A stretch of 41,616 nucleotides of DNA, from positions 1-41,616 of the forward strand of contig NW_005179002.1 in assembly GCF_000350225.1 (NCBI RefSeq), given 5' to 3'. The notes beneath the pieces were generated by a model. The model did no database searches. It was not told the origin of the DNA and was given only the letters and a program-made list of their open reading frames with translations. Position numbers and translations under genes: made by a program. This DNA comes from Chondrus crispus (taxonomy: Eukaryota > Rhodophyta > Florideophyceae > Gigartinales > Gigartinaceae). Below are positions 19,374 to 27,840 of the stretch, one piece after another (positions within the stretch are counted from its first letter, which is position 1; the number at the start of each line of letters is the position of its first letter).

Positions 19374-20947
19374 CTAAGACACGCTTGTCCGTGGGGTTGC
19401 TGCCTGGGCTGAATCAGGAGGGATATAAAACAGCACCTTGTCGTCCGGGCTGCACTGTTTCTCGAATTGAGTAAAGTCTGGAAGGATTTTCAGAGGCTGG
19501 ATGTCAGCCCCTTGCAAGGTTGCAAATGCTCCTTTGTTGGATCTCGGACGATCCGGAGCTGCACACGCAATTCAATTGAGACGCAAATTCAATGAAAAGT
19601 GCCAAAGAGTGTTAGAGTAAAGGAGAATCAGGAGAGCATAAAGACGTTGGTTGCATGGGATGGCACTTACGGTAATCAGCAGCTGAAAAGACGGTCGCGA
19701 CAAAACTGGAAATAAGTTCGATGTCCACAGAGTATCCTCCAAGCATATCATCCATACCCTCCCTCTTCTCTCTCATGTCAGGGCCCTCATGGGCTCGAAT
19801 GAGACCGTGAAGGTTATTTCTCCGAAAGAAGGACTCGGCTGCTCCATTGCCGAAAAGGATTCCGGCACCACGCAAGACGTTGAGAGCCACATCCGAGGCG
19901 TCAATCTGCGGGTCACTCCACAAGACGTCTTCCAGGATGCAGTGTTGTGGGTCACTTAACTGGCGACGCGTCTCGGCTAAGTCGTTGAGATTGCCAAGAG
20001 CCATGGAGCCCTTTTTCGGAGATTTCCAGCTTCGGAAAAGACCGCCATGCAGGACCAATATGCGGCGTTCGCCAGGGACAAGAGGTGCTCTCCAGCCATC
20101 TAATTCCGTGCGATCATCGCGTCTGTCTCGTGCCCCTTGCTTCCACTTTCCTCGTCTGCCCTTTTCTTTGGTGGTAGGCGGTTGAGAAGTATGTTGTGAT
20201 GCCGAGGCAGGTTTCGGGAATACTCTAGGAAGGGTTGTAATGACGGCGGCACATGGGATCTCGTTGAAGGTTTTGAAGAAAGTCAATAGGACTCTTTCAT
20301 CATACTTTCTCAAGACCTCATTCCGAAATCCATACCTGGCTATAAATTGGAAAACAAGGTGGCAATGGTGACATGTTAGTAGCTTAGAGATCGGAAAGGA
20401 AGTAAAGTGTGTTTACGGGACAAGACGAATGGAAGGTACCTGTGCAACCAGTAGACTCATGGTTGCCTCGCAGCAACACAACGCAGCGTGGTTTGCAAAG
20501 CTTGAGGGCCAAGATGACGACGAAAACCTCAACGCCCCACGACCCGCGATCGACGCAATCGCCCGCGAAGCAAAGGATGTTGTCGTCTGCGGGCCAGCCG
20601 GTCATGGAAAGTGCCTCTACCAATGAATGAAGGTCGCCGTGGGTGTCACCAAGAACATGGACTCTGCCGGCGGGCGGGGTGGTGATATCTACGATGTTTT
20701 CGTCGCGTGCGAAGGCCTCTTTGGAATAAACAAGCAGCTTGGTGAGAGTGTTTTTGTTGAGTGCGAATAACGAGAGCAAGTCGGGCGAGCGGTAGGACGC
20801 AGAGAGCAAGCGGGCGATTAGAGCTTTGACGAACGTCATGTCGAGTTTGTCGATGCCTGGCCAGCGGAGCGGGCGGCATTGCTCCAGGGCCTCTCCTTCT
20901 GGGCCGGCGTCTTCGTCGCAGGTGAGGAATCCTGGATAGTGAGCCAT
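19374..20947 (-). CDS. PP7-type serine/threonine protein phosphatase, three exons
   Basis: Exons on the minus strand are 20947-20440, 20339-19671 and 19558-19374, giving 1,362 nt and 453 aa. The N-terminal LRWP segment and inserted loops resemble plant PP7 phosphatases. Metal-binding PPP motifs are all present: GDTHG and GDCVDRG in exon 1, LRGNHES at the end of exon 1, LHGGLFR and RAHEGPDM in exon 2. Joining exon 1 to exon 2 gives GNHE-x7-YGF, the spacing fixed in the PPP family. Joining exon 2 to 3 gives TVFSAADYPPDRPRSNKGAF, the family C-terminal block. A Lys/Arg-rich insert of about 50 residues precedes LHGGLFR, as in PP7. It dephosphorylates Ser/Thr; in plants PP7 acts in blue-light, heat and calmodulin-linked signalling, which need not apply here. 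Confidence 0.88.
19559..19670 (-). other. Intron 2 of the PP7-like gene (112 nt)
   Basis: The donor is TTACC/GTAAGT and the acceptor GTGTGCAG/CTCCGG. A CTCTAAC branch-like word lies about 55 nt upstream of the acceptor. Removal joins FSAADY to PPDRPRSNKGAF, the expected PPP C-terminal block. Confidence 0.88.
20340..20439 (-). other. Intron 1 of the PP7-like gene (100 nt)
   Basis: The donor is ACAG/GTACCT and the acceptor TTTATAG/CCAGG. A perfect TACTAAC branch sequence lies at 20375-20381, about 36 nt before the acceptor. Removal restores the conserved GNHE-x7-YGF spacing, codon by codon. Confidence 0.9.
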
Positions 20948-20948
20948 G

Positions 20949-20978
20949 GTGGGTGGGGTGGGTGGGGTGGGTAGGGTG
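20949..20978 (+). other. G-quadruplex-forming run at the PP7-like start codon
   Basis: The plus strand has six consecutive runs of three or four G separated by single T or TA (GGGTGGGGTGGGTGGGGTGG and on). The minus strand, the coding strand of the phosphatase, is C-rich, so its leader begins with CCCACCCCACCC directly before ATG. Strong G4 potential lies on the template strand. Confidence 0.8.
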
Positions 20979-21230
20979 AAGGAGGCTGGCGGTGGACGGG
21001 AAGGTGAGGATTTGAAGATAACGGAGTCGCAGAAAGAGTCGTAGGAGCGTTGTACGGTATGGCTCTATATTTAGAAATGGTGGAGGGGCCGGTGCAGAGG
21101 CGGCTCTACTGTACAGTAACATTCTAACATTACGCGGTCCACTGCGCGATTGAAGACGAGGTGTCGCAAATGATGCAGTCGGACGGACGCACCATCATCT
21201 GATGACAGGGCATGTCAGGTCATCGCGTTT

Positions 21231-21276
21231 CTGACACCATAAAGCTGTCAACAGCTTGACAGCTTTATGGTGTCAG
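21231..21276. repeat. 21-bp perfect inverted repeat with 4-nt loop
   Basis: The left arm is 21231-21251, starting CTGACACCATAAAGC; the right arm is 21256-21276, ending TTTATGGTGTCAG; the loop is CAGC. All 21 pairs match. Just left, GATGAC...GTCATC forms a weaker outer inverted repeat. It could be a cruciform, a regulatory dimer site or the relic of a small foldback element. No neighbouring open frame explains it. Confidence 0.9.
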
Positions 21277-21497
21277 ATAAGCGTGTTGACATCAACAGCT
21301 TCCGCCGAAGCGCCGTGTGATCCTTCTTACTGTACCAGATCCCGTTCAACCCAATTTGCAAATCGGGATCCCAACTCCCCGTCCCAGCAAGGACGGTCAC
21401 CGTCTGCGTGCCGCACCCGGTTTCCCTTCAAAGGACGGTTTCCCTTCAACCCCCCCACCCACCTCCCGCCTCACCTCAACCAACCCCCCACCCCACG

Positions 21498-22610
21498 ATG
21501 CCGCGTCTCGAGCTCCAAGCGTCGCTGTACGGGCACAAAGGCGCCGTCTGGTCGGTCGCGTGGTCTCCGCGGGGGCTGCTAGCCTCCTGCGGCGCGGACA
21601 AGACCGTGCGCGTGTGGCACCGCGCCGAGGGCGGCGCGTGGCGTAGTGTCGCCGTCTTCGGCGACGCCACCTTCGTCCGCGCAGTCAGAGACCTGTCGTG
21701 GGCCTCCGACGGCCGCTCGCTGGCGTGCGCCAGCTTCGACGCTTCGGCCTTCGTGCTCGAGCTCATGGGCGGGAAGACCCCGCACTTGGAGGCCGCCGTG
21801 TCGCTCGAGGGGCATGACAGCGAGGTCAAGAGCGTCGCGTACAGCTCCTCCGGCGCCTTGCTGGCCTCTTGTTCGAGGGATAAGAGCGTGTGGGTTTGGG
21901 AGGTCGGCCTGGACTTTGACTATGAGTGCATCGCCGTGCTGAATGGACACGCCGCAGATGTCAAAATGGTCGCGTGGCATCCGACTGTGGAGATGCTCGT
22001 GTCGACTAGCTTTGACGGCACCGTGCGTGTGTGGGTCGAGGACGAGGACGATTGGTTTTGCGCAGAGACCCTCGCGGGGCACAATGGTACCGTCTGGGCG
22101 GCCGCGTTTGGTGAGGGCGGAACAGGTTTGGCCACAGTTGCGGCGGATGGCGGGCTCGCCATATGGAGCAGGGAGAATCCCCCAGCTAATCTTGCCGGAG
22201 CGAATCCTGCTTTTCAGGTCGTCGCTCGCTACCCCAAGCTGCATGCAGGTCCGATATACTCGGTTGATTGGAATAAGAGTAACTCTTTACTAGCGACGGG
22301 AGGTGGCGATGATTGCATTCGCATCATTCAATGTACAGAGATTTCCTCACCAAATGCACCTTCGGAAACTTCCAAAACGAAGGAGGAGTCAACGGCTAAC
22401 GGCAGCGTTCCAGAACAATCTGCGATCACATCGAATCTGAAAAAGCGGTGCGAGGTCATGGCAACAGAAATGCGAGCCCATTCCGGTGACGTGAATCGCG
22501 TTGCGTGGAATCCAATTGATCAGGACATTTTAGCCTCTTCCGGTGATGATGGACTCGTGAAGATTTGGAAATATTGCTCCGATGTTGACAAGAAGGCCAA
22601 CGGAACATAG
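21498..22610 (+). CDS. CIA1: Cytosolic iron-sulfur assembly WD40 protein Cia1/CIAO1
   Basis: A 370-aa product; the ATG at 21498 follows a C-rich leader, and upstream codons in frame lack an ATG near the start of homology. It forms a seven-bladed WD40 propeller. Typical pairs include LYGHKGAVWSVAWSP...ASCGADKTVRVW, LEGHDSEVKSVAYSS...CSRDKSVWVWE, LNGHAADVKMVAWHP...TSFDGTVRVW, LAGHNGTVWAAAF...AADGGLAIW, LHAGPIYSVDWNK...GGGDDCIRI and AHSGDVNRVAWNP...SSGDDGLVKIW. Cia1 is part of the CIA targeting complex that hands Fe-S clusters to cytosolic and nuclear proteins, including polymerases and helicases. A Ser/Thr/Lys-rich insert of about 45 residues separates the last two blades. It is convergent with the metallophosphoesterase-like gene, with a gap of 100 bp. 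Confidence 0.93.
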   Translation: MPRLELQASLYGHKGAVWSVAWSPRGLLASCGADKTVRVWHRAEGGAWRSVAVFGDATFVRAVRDLSWASDGRSLACASFDASAFVLELMGGKTPHLEAAVSLEGHDSEVKSVAYSSSGALLASCSRDKSVWVWEVGLDFDYECIAVLNGHAADVKMVAWHPTVEMLVSTSFDGTVRVWVEDEDDWFCAETLAGHNGTVWAAAFGEGGTGLATVAADGGLAIWSRENPPANLAGANPAFQVVARYPKLHAGPIYSVDWNKSNSLLATGGGDDCIRIIQCTEISSPNAPSETSKTKEESTANGSVPEQSAITSNLKKRCEVMATEMRAHSGDVNRVAWNPIDQDILASSGDDGLVKIWKYCSDVDKKANGT

Positions 22611-22710
22611 AACTATCTCTGATCTGCAATTCTTGATAGATGAGCTGCTATACCGCCTCTCCCGAACGTTCCGTTGACATATCAAGACTGCAACGACAAG
22701 AGCCCGCTAG

Positions 22711-23643
22711 CTAAGATCCTTGTTTTGTCTCGGAGGCCGGCAGCTCAAGATTGTACATGGACATTTTCTCAACTTGCCAAGCATTTTCACTGGCGAGGTT
22801 GTCCTCGTCTACATCTGGTTGAGCCGTCGGATCCCAAAATGCAGGACGCCGGAGGTCCACTATCCAAAAATCGCCGTCCGCGAATGAACGGGGGTCCAAC
22901 GTTTGATCCACAGCGTCGAATATCTTGGAAGGACTCGGTACTCGTTGCATTTTTGGCGGAACAACTGCTAAGATGTAGTCGAGATTGGGAATAGTGTGAC
23001 GTTTAAGGGTGATCAGGGACCGAACTGTGCGAAGAAAGGCCAAAGATTTTGAAGATGAGCCTTCGTTTGGGAGTTGACTGCTGCAAAGGACAATGGCAGA
23101 TTTGTTACGCGGTTTTCTGTAGCGACGTGGGGGGGACATTTTGGAATACAGCGTGTTCCTCCATGAGGGAGGGAGCTGCCAGACAGGCTTATCCGTCAGA
23201 CCATCTGCGTAGCGTCGATGGACGACAAGGAGATCACTGGCAATCTCCACGGGACCCGTGATCGCGTTTAGTGAAGTGGGAGTCAAGCTCAGCGTGTTGT
23301 TCGCTTCCCAGATGGCCCCAGCTTCATGGAGACCGGGAACGTAAGCAACGCGGGGACAAATGTTTTCCAGTTCAGCCAGCGTGACGGAGTCGTTGCCCAA
23401 CTCGGCAAGGTCGATATGTCGGACGTCGGTGCGCTTGTGTTCTCGCGAAACGCCGATTACCAGAACAAGATCGATGGAAAACGCGAAGCCGTTCTCCGCC
23501 AACCATTGCGATAGGTGTGCGATTCTCTGCGAAACGGCTTGCAGATCAGACAGAACAAGAATGCGTAGTGGGGAGGCCGGTCGAGAGGGGTCTTCCTCAT
23601 GTACGGAGATAAAGGGTGAGGATGTTCGTATTTCATCCGTCAT
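22711..23643 (-). CDS. Degenerate calcineurin-like metallophosphoesterase domain protein
   Basis: A 310-aa product. The opening RILVLSDLQ (about 27-35) sits where phosphoesterases have xVxSDxH. LVLVIG near 59-64 replaces the usual GD, and VAYVPGLHE at 99-107 resembles the GNH[DE] block with Leu for Asn. LVVHRRY near 145 may correspond to a later His strand. The fold is therefore likely calcineurin-like phosphoesterase, but several metal ligands look replaced and activity is doubtful. It is not close to the PPP phosphatase next door. It shares a 646-bp upstream region with Rab GDI. I cannot give a specific function. Confidence 0.6.
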   Translation of the reverse strand: MTDEIRTSSPFISVHEEDPSRPASPLRILVLSDLQAVSQRIAHLSQWLAENGFAFSIDLVLVIGVSREHKRTDVRHIDLAELGNDSVTLAELENICPRVAYVPGLHEAGAIWEANNTLSLTPTSLNAITGPVEIASDLLVVHRRYADGLTDKPVWQLPPSWRNTLYSKMSPPRRYRKPRNKSAIVLCSSQLPNEGSSSKSLAFLRTVRSLITLKRHTIPNLDYILAVVPPKMQRVPSPSKIFDAVDQTLDPRSFADGDFWIVDLRRPAFWDPTAQPDVDEDNLASENAWQVEKMSMYNLELPASETKQGS

Positions 23644-24289
23644 GACTCGCTGACACCGGAATATCTATCTTTTTGCGTTGGCCCGACACTGCTATGACAT
23701 GCGGCATTTGTACTTGATGTGACTTCGCAGGAGAACAGTTGTGCTTTTTGGCCAGAAGTCGTTGCAGAGATGCGGGAAATAGTGCAAGGTAAGCAGAGTA
23801 AAAACACTACCGCGATGCTGCATGAATCGGTCACGTTTCTCGCCTCAACGCGAGTAGCAACTTTGGAAGTAGACGTTGGTGCCACAGCAAATGGTCTTTA
23901 GAGTTCCTGTTTCCTTCTCAGTGAGTGTGAAGTGGTAAGAGTTTTGACCGAGACTCTCAATCGCTCTGTCGGAGAGCGACTGTTCCAGACAAAAGCTGGT
24001 TATGAAGATTGGATCACATTTAAAGTGGATCCAGTAATTTTGGATTTGATTTGAACTAGCCACTTCATGCTCCAAAGGCCCTTTTTTTGGAGGGAAGCTC
24101 CAACTGGTTGCAACTGGTTGATTTGTTGCAATTCCACGACACATCTGTCCAGCTATCGATCTTCTCTCGGATTGCAATCCTCCCTTGCCCAGGCAGTCTC
24201 AACCGCACGACTTGTTCTGCGACCTGCATATCCCCTTAAGCGTGAAGGCAGAGAGTGCTCCGGAAGGCAGACTTTCGCGGGAGTTCAAA
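23644..24289. promoter_or_regulatory. Divergent upstream region, phosphoesterase-like / GDI
   Basis: No gene supported. A ten-base unit CAACTGGTTG is directly repeated at 24101-24120 and carries CAACTG, a MYB-type core, within 190 bp of the GDI start. Confidence 0.5.
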
Positions 24290-25699
24290 ATGGACGATGT
24301 TGGTGACGTCACGGCTGCTATGCAATCCATCGCCATTGGCGGCAAAAGCTACGACAAACTAGCTGATGGAGAGTACGACGCCGTCGTCTTGGGTACCGGC
24401 CTCACCGAGTGCATGCTTTCCGGAATTCTCAGCGTCGCCGGCCTTCGCGTCCTCCACTGCGATCGCAATGACTATTACGGTGCCTCATGCGCCAGTCTCA
24501 ACATCCAACAAATGTTCGAAAAGTACAAAGCCGGGGAGACACCAAACGAACAATTCCTTGGCAAGAACCGCGACTACAACATTGACTTGATTCCCAAATT
24601 CATCATGGCAGGTGGCACCATGGTTGATATGCTCGTCCACACGGGTGTCACCCGTTATCTGGAATTTAAACTTGTCGATGGCTCGTTCGTCTTCAGCGGC
24701 GATCGTCCACATAAAGTTCCAGCCACACCAAAAGAAGCTATGACGTCGAGTCTCATGGGTCTCTTCGAAAAGAACCGATGCCGCCAGTTTTTCTCGTACG
24801 TCAATCATTACGACCCCAACGAACCTTCTACTCACGATAAGCTCGATTTGAAAGCGATGACCATGGCCGAATTGTACAAGTACTATGGTCTCCAGCCAGA
24901 CACAATCAGCTTTGTTGGTCATGCTCTTGCCCTGTATCGCGATGAGTCATACACGACCAGACCGGCAGAGCCTACGGTTTTGCGAATTCAGTTGTACGCC
25001 GCCTCACTTGCCCGCCACGGTCGGTCCCCATATCTGTACCCTTTGTACGGCCTAGGCGAACTTCCGCAAGCGTTTGCTCGGCTTGCGGCCGTGCACGGCG
25101 GCACATACATGCTTCACACTCCTGTCGACGAGATTCTTCACAATGAAGCCGGCCACGCCGTCGGCATCCGGTCAGGTGATAAGGTTGCCAAATGCCGATT
25201 CGTCGCTGGGGATCCGAGTTATTTTACTGGGAAGACGATGCATACAGGACGAGTGGTACGCAAGTATTGCATTTTGAATAGCCCACCGCCGAACACTCGG
25301 GAATCGACTTCATGCCAAATTATCATCCCGGCAGCGCAAGTCACGCCTCCGCGAAAGAGTGACATTTATGTGTTGGTCTTATCGAACAACCACAAGACCA
25401 CGCCAGATGGCAAGTATCTCGCGTTGGTTTCAACGACCGTGGAATCGGAAACCCCAGAACAAGAACTAAAACCTGGAACCGATCTGTTAGGGCATATTGT
25501 CGAATCCTTCGTGGCTGTTGACGAGCTTTACGAGCCGAAGACTGGCGGCAAAGAGGATTCATGTTTCATTACCAGGAGTTACGACGCGACAACACACTTC
25601 GAGTCAACGGTAGAAGACGTGTTCGATGTGTACAAACGCATATTTGGAAGTGACTTGGTATTGGGCAAAGGCCCAGACGCAGCAGGTAGCAGCTCTTAG
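24290..25699 (+). CDS. GDI1: Rab GDP dissociation inhibitor (GDI)
   Basis: A 469-aa product, intronless. GDI extracts prenylated GDP-bound Rab GTPases from membranes and returns them to donor membranes. The N-terminal FAD-fold-like block is clear (YDAVVLGTGLTECMLSG, 29-45), followed by HCDRNDYYG and ASLN. The family blocks YNIDLIPKF, SSLMGLFEKNRCR and LYPLYGLGELPQAFARL..GGTYML are all present. About 24 residues precede the usual start (family proteins begin close to EYDVIVLG), so an extension or a later Met11 start is possible. The C-terminus is short and Gly/Ser-rich. The related REP/CHM proteins have larger insertions, so GDI is preferred. Confidence 0.93.
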   Translation: MDDVGDVTAAMQSIAIGGKSYDKLADGEYDAVVLGTGLTECMLSGILSVAGLRVLHCDRNDYYGASCASLNIQQMFEKYKAGETPNEQFLGKNRDYNIDLIPKFIMAGGTMVDMLVHTGVTRYLEFKLVDGSFVFSGDRPHKVPATPKEAMTSSLMGLFEKNRCRQFFSYVNHYDPNEPSTHDKLDLKAMTMAELYKYYGLQPDTISFVGHALALYRDESYTTRPAEPTVLRIQLYAASLARHGRSPYLYPLYGLGELPQAFARLAAVHGGTYMLHTPVDEILHNEAGHAVGIRSGDKVAKCRFVAGDPSYFTGKTMHTGRVVRKYCILNSPPPNTRESTSCQIIIPAAQVTPPRKSDIYVLVLSNNHKTTPDGKYLALVSTTVESETPEQELKPGTDLLGHIVESFVAVDELYEPKTGGKEDSCFITRSYDATTHFESTVEDVFDVYKRIFGSDLVLGKGPDAAGSSS

Positions 25700-25732
25700 A
25701 AGCGATATCCTATCGGTAGATGTATTGAACAG

Positions 25733-25747
25733 AATAAAAGCAATAAA
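25733..25747 (+). terminator. Double AATAAA polyadenylation signal of GDI
   Basis: AATAAA occurs at 25733-25738 and again at 25742-25747, 34 bp after the GDI stop, in a convergent gap of 123 bp. Confidence 0.5.
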
Positions 25748-25822
25748 ACAGAACAGAAATGAAAGTCTATCCGTCTGGCCTCGTGCGACATATGGTGAGC
25801 GCAAAGTACCGTGGAGCTGCGA

Positions 25823-26614
25823 TCAGTCAGGGTAAGGATGCTCCATTCCTTCGAGGGTGATTGTGAACGGGATGCGGGTCCGTTTGGCAAGTGGACTTTT
25901 GATAATCTCAACAACGCCCTGACCTCTCTCATCTCGCGTCACACAAAGCCTAGTCGCACAAACGTGCTGCCAAGCCTCACCCATAGCTGCCACCACAGGT
26001 CCCCCTTCTGGTGACTTCTTCCCGTGATTCACCAGAACAACGCTAGCCTCGACCTGGGCAGCTGCCTCATGCATACGCATAGCAAACGCCTCGAGCCGCT
26101 TACTCACAGCAGCGCCCTCAGCCAAGCGAAACATAAACGTGAGCGAATCTATGACGACTAGTTGCACGCCACCTTCTCGCATCAAGCCAGGCAAAGTATG
26201 CGCCAGTCCGCTCACAAGCGCTTCCCACGACGTGCACCGCGCGACTTGCAGCCTGGCGCTTGCGTTCCCTTTCTCGCATTCGAAGCGACTCAACAGCTCA
26301 AGAAAGCGCTTTGCATGGAAGCTCCCGTCGCAATCTATGTGCAAAGCCTTCCCGCCTGACGCTACGACGCTCGCCAATAGTGAGAGAGAGAGCGTTGTCT
26401 TGCCGCTCCCCGGTGGACCGTAGATCTCCGCCAGGCCACCCCGGGGGAGGCCACCGTGCAAGGCGATGTCTAGAGCGTCATAACCTGTTCGGAGGGGGCG
26501 TAGTGGGGCCGTGGCCGAAGTTAGCGGATGAAGAGAGGCGATGTGGAGAGGCAAAGTTGAAAGCGCGGTCTTTCGCCGTTTTGGTTCAGGGCGAGTGTGC
26601 GGGTCAGAGTCCAT
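25823..26614 (-). CDS. RAD51/RecA-like recombinase paralogue
   Basis: A 263-aa product. Only the RecA core is present: RTGYDALDIALHGGLPRGGLAEI leads into Walker A GPPGSGKTT (66-74). LHIDCDGSF follows at 91-99, Walker B LVVIDSLTF at 152-160, then VVLVNHG (about 195-201), and the end motif GEAWQHVCATRLCV typical of RAD51 paralogues, whose filaments or complexes assist homologous recombination. The N-terminal helical domain of RAD51 is missing and a short basic stretch (PKRRK) takes its place, so a RAD51B/C/D, XRCC2-type or SWSAP-like paralogue is likelier than RAD51 itself. I cannot decide between paralogues. The start is the first ATG; a retrotransposon sits 352 bp upstream. Confidence 0.8.
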   Translation of the reverse strand: MDSDPHTRPEPKRRKTALSTLPLHIASLHPLTSATAPLRPLRTGYDALDIALHGGLPRGGLAEIYGPPGSGKTTLSLSLLASVVASGGKALHIDCDGSFHAKRFLELLSRFECEKGNASARLQVARCTSWEALVSGLAHTLPGLMREGGVQLVVIDSLTFMFRLAEGAAVSKRLEAFAMRMHEAAAQVEASVVLVNHGKKSPEGGPVVAAMGEAWQHVCATRLCVTRDERGQGVVEIIKSPLAKRTRIPFTITLEGMEHPYPD

Positions 26615-26961
26615 TTTGAGAATGCTATGGGTTTACGGTGAGCGGCATGTTTCGTGCAGCTGAGGGGGGTACAAATATTTCCCGACGATGCGTGCGATAA
26701 AAAAGAACTGCATGAGGGCGATGATCGGACCTTTGGGACATGCTGAGTCAACTCCTGGAGCCTTGCTTTAGACTTTCTCGCGGCGAAGTTGTCGTAAGAC
26801 CTCGAATGCCTAAGAGAGCCTACCGTGACACGTCAGTAATGCTCCGTGTCTAGCTAGCCGTGACGCAATCCCAGCTACAGCACAGTAGCCTTGGTAGCCC
26901 ATGAATGGCCAAAGTGATCAAGAGTGACAATAATTTCCAACGGAGATCCTTGGTTGTTTGT
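26615..26961. other. Upstream region of the RAD51-like gene
   Basis: 347 bp between the gene start and the retrotransposon target site. No open frame or RNA seen. The insertion may separate the promoter from distal elements. Confidence 0.5.
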
Positions 26962-26966
26962 CCAGG
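26962..26966. repeat. Left target-site duplication CCAGG
   Basis: The five bases CCAGG lie directly before the left LTR and match the five directly after the right LTR (34963-34967). Confidence 0.95.
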
Positions 26967-27263
26967 TGTGGTATGAATGTTAGTCTCGAGCGGAAGCTGA
27001 GGCTCGGTTTCCCTGAACGTGCGCAGCGGAGGGAGCAGAACGGAGGTGATCGAGCGAGGCGAAGCGAAAGGCCACAAAAGCCACCGGGGGTCTTGTCTCG
27101 TGAGTGCGTGAGTATCCCCCGGATTTCTAGTCCCTTTAATTTCCCCTTGATTTAAGTACCCGGTAAAATTCCCCTTTGTAATTTTGGGACCGGCGGCGCA
27201 CCGCCGCGGACACTGCCAGTCGCTTAGGGCTAGCGCTGTCCTCGCTGTACAGTGCCCACGACA
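26967..27263 (-). repeat. Left (3') LTR of the copia element
   Basis: 297 bp, starting TGTGGTATGAATG on the plus strand and ending CCCACGACA. It equals the right LTR except T versus G at 26974 and a C versus T in the TTTCCCC/TTTCCCT run near 27146. A GC-rich hairpin CGGCGGCGCACCGCCG lies near 27191. CTGTACAGTG lies near its right end. Confidence 0.97.
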
Positions 27264-27272
27264 CACCCCCCG
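27264..27272 (-). other. Polypurine tract next to the 3' LTR
   Basis: On the minus strand CGGGGGGTG abuts the LTR start TGTCG, the place where the plus-strand primer tract is expected. It is short but purine-rich. Confidence 0.6.
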
Positions 27273-27840
27273 TCGGGCCACGTTGGACGGCGGCCAGCGG
27301 CGGCCGACTACATGCGCACGCCGACGGCGGAGTATATCCGTTGGGAACGTGGTCCGACTCTCTGGCAGACCCCAGTCAGCGGGCTCCCCTTATGCACCGC
27401 GTGCTCCTCCACGGAGTTATCCCTTTCTTCCCTTTTCCTTCGGGCGCCTGCCTTACACCGCATTCCCTACCTGCGATCGGTTCCCCATTTCGCGCGTCCG
27501 CGCACTCGCTTCTTAAATCGCGCTGCATTTCCGGCTCCTCTCCTTGGGCCCGTCGCGCATCTCGCGATCCGTTTGAGCTCCGTGGTCACAATCTGCCTCG
27601 CCGCGCCGCCACACCACCGCGCCACCGCACCACCGCGCCAAGCATCACATTATCAATCTCCCCTACTGGGGCCTCATCCATTGCAGCTGCCGCGCGCTCC
27701 GCCCTTCGTGTCGGCGTCGAGCGCTTCGTCTCGTCATCCTCCGTTTCGTCTCTTCATCCTCCGCCTCGCGCCTGCCCTGACCGAAACCGATAAAAGCGCC
27801 CGCGGGCCACGGTACGGAGGGGTGAGCGTGAGGCTACACG
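27264..27840 (+). promoter_or_regulatory. Upstream region of the antisense accessory gene
   Basis: 577 bp between the LTR and the antisense gene. It is C-rich and pyrimidine-rich on the plus strand, like leaders of host genes here. A TATA-like GATAAAAG at 27789-27796 lies 45 bp before the ATG. Open frames of 150-198 codons overlap here but are low-complexity Pro/Ala/Arg and look like by-products of GC content. Confidence 0.5.

Larger units (their letters stand above)
20948..21497. promoter_or_regulatory. Divergent upstream region of the PP7-like and CIA1 genes
   Basis: No gene supported in 550 bp. It holds the G-rich run at the left end, CTACTGTACAGTAAC near 21107, a 21-bp perfect inverted repeat at 21231-21276, TACTGTACC near 21329, and a C-rich leader up to the CIA1 ATG. 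Confidence 0.6.

Noticed and set aside
21579..22244. 221-codon minus-strand frame opposite CIA1
   Set aside because: Shadow of a GC-rich coding region; CIA1 homology is clear on the plus strand.
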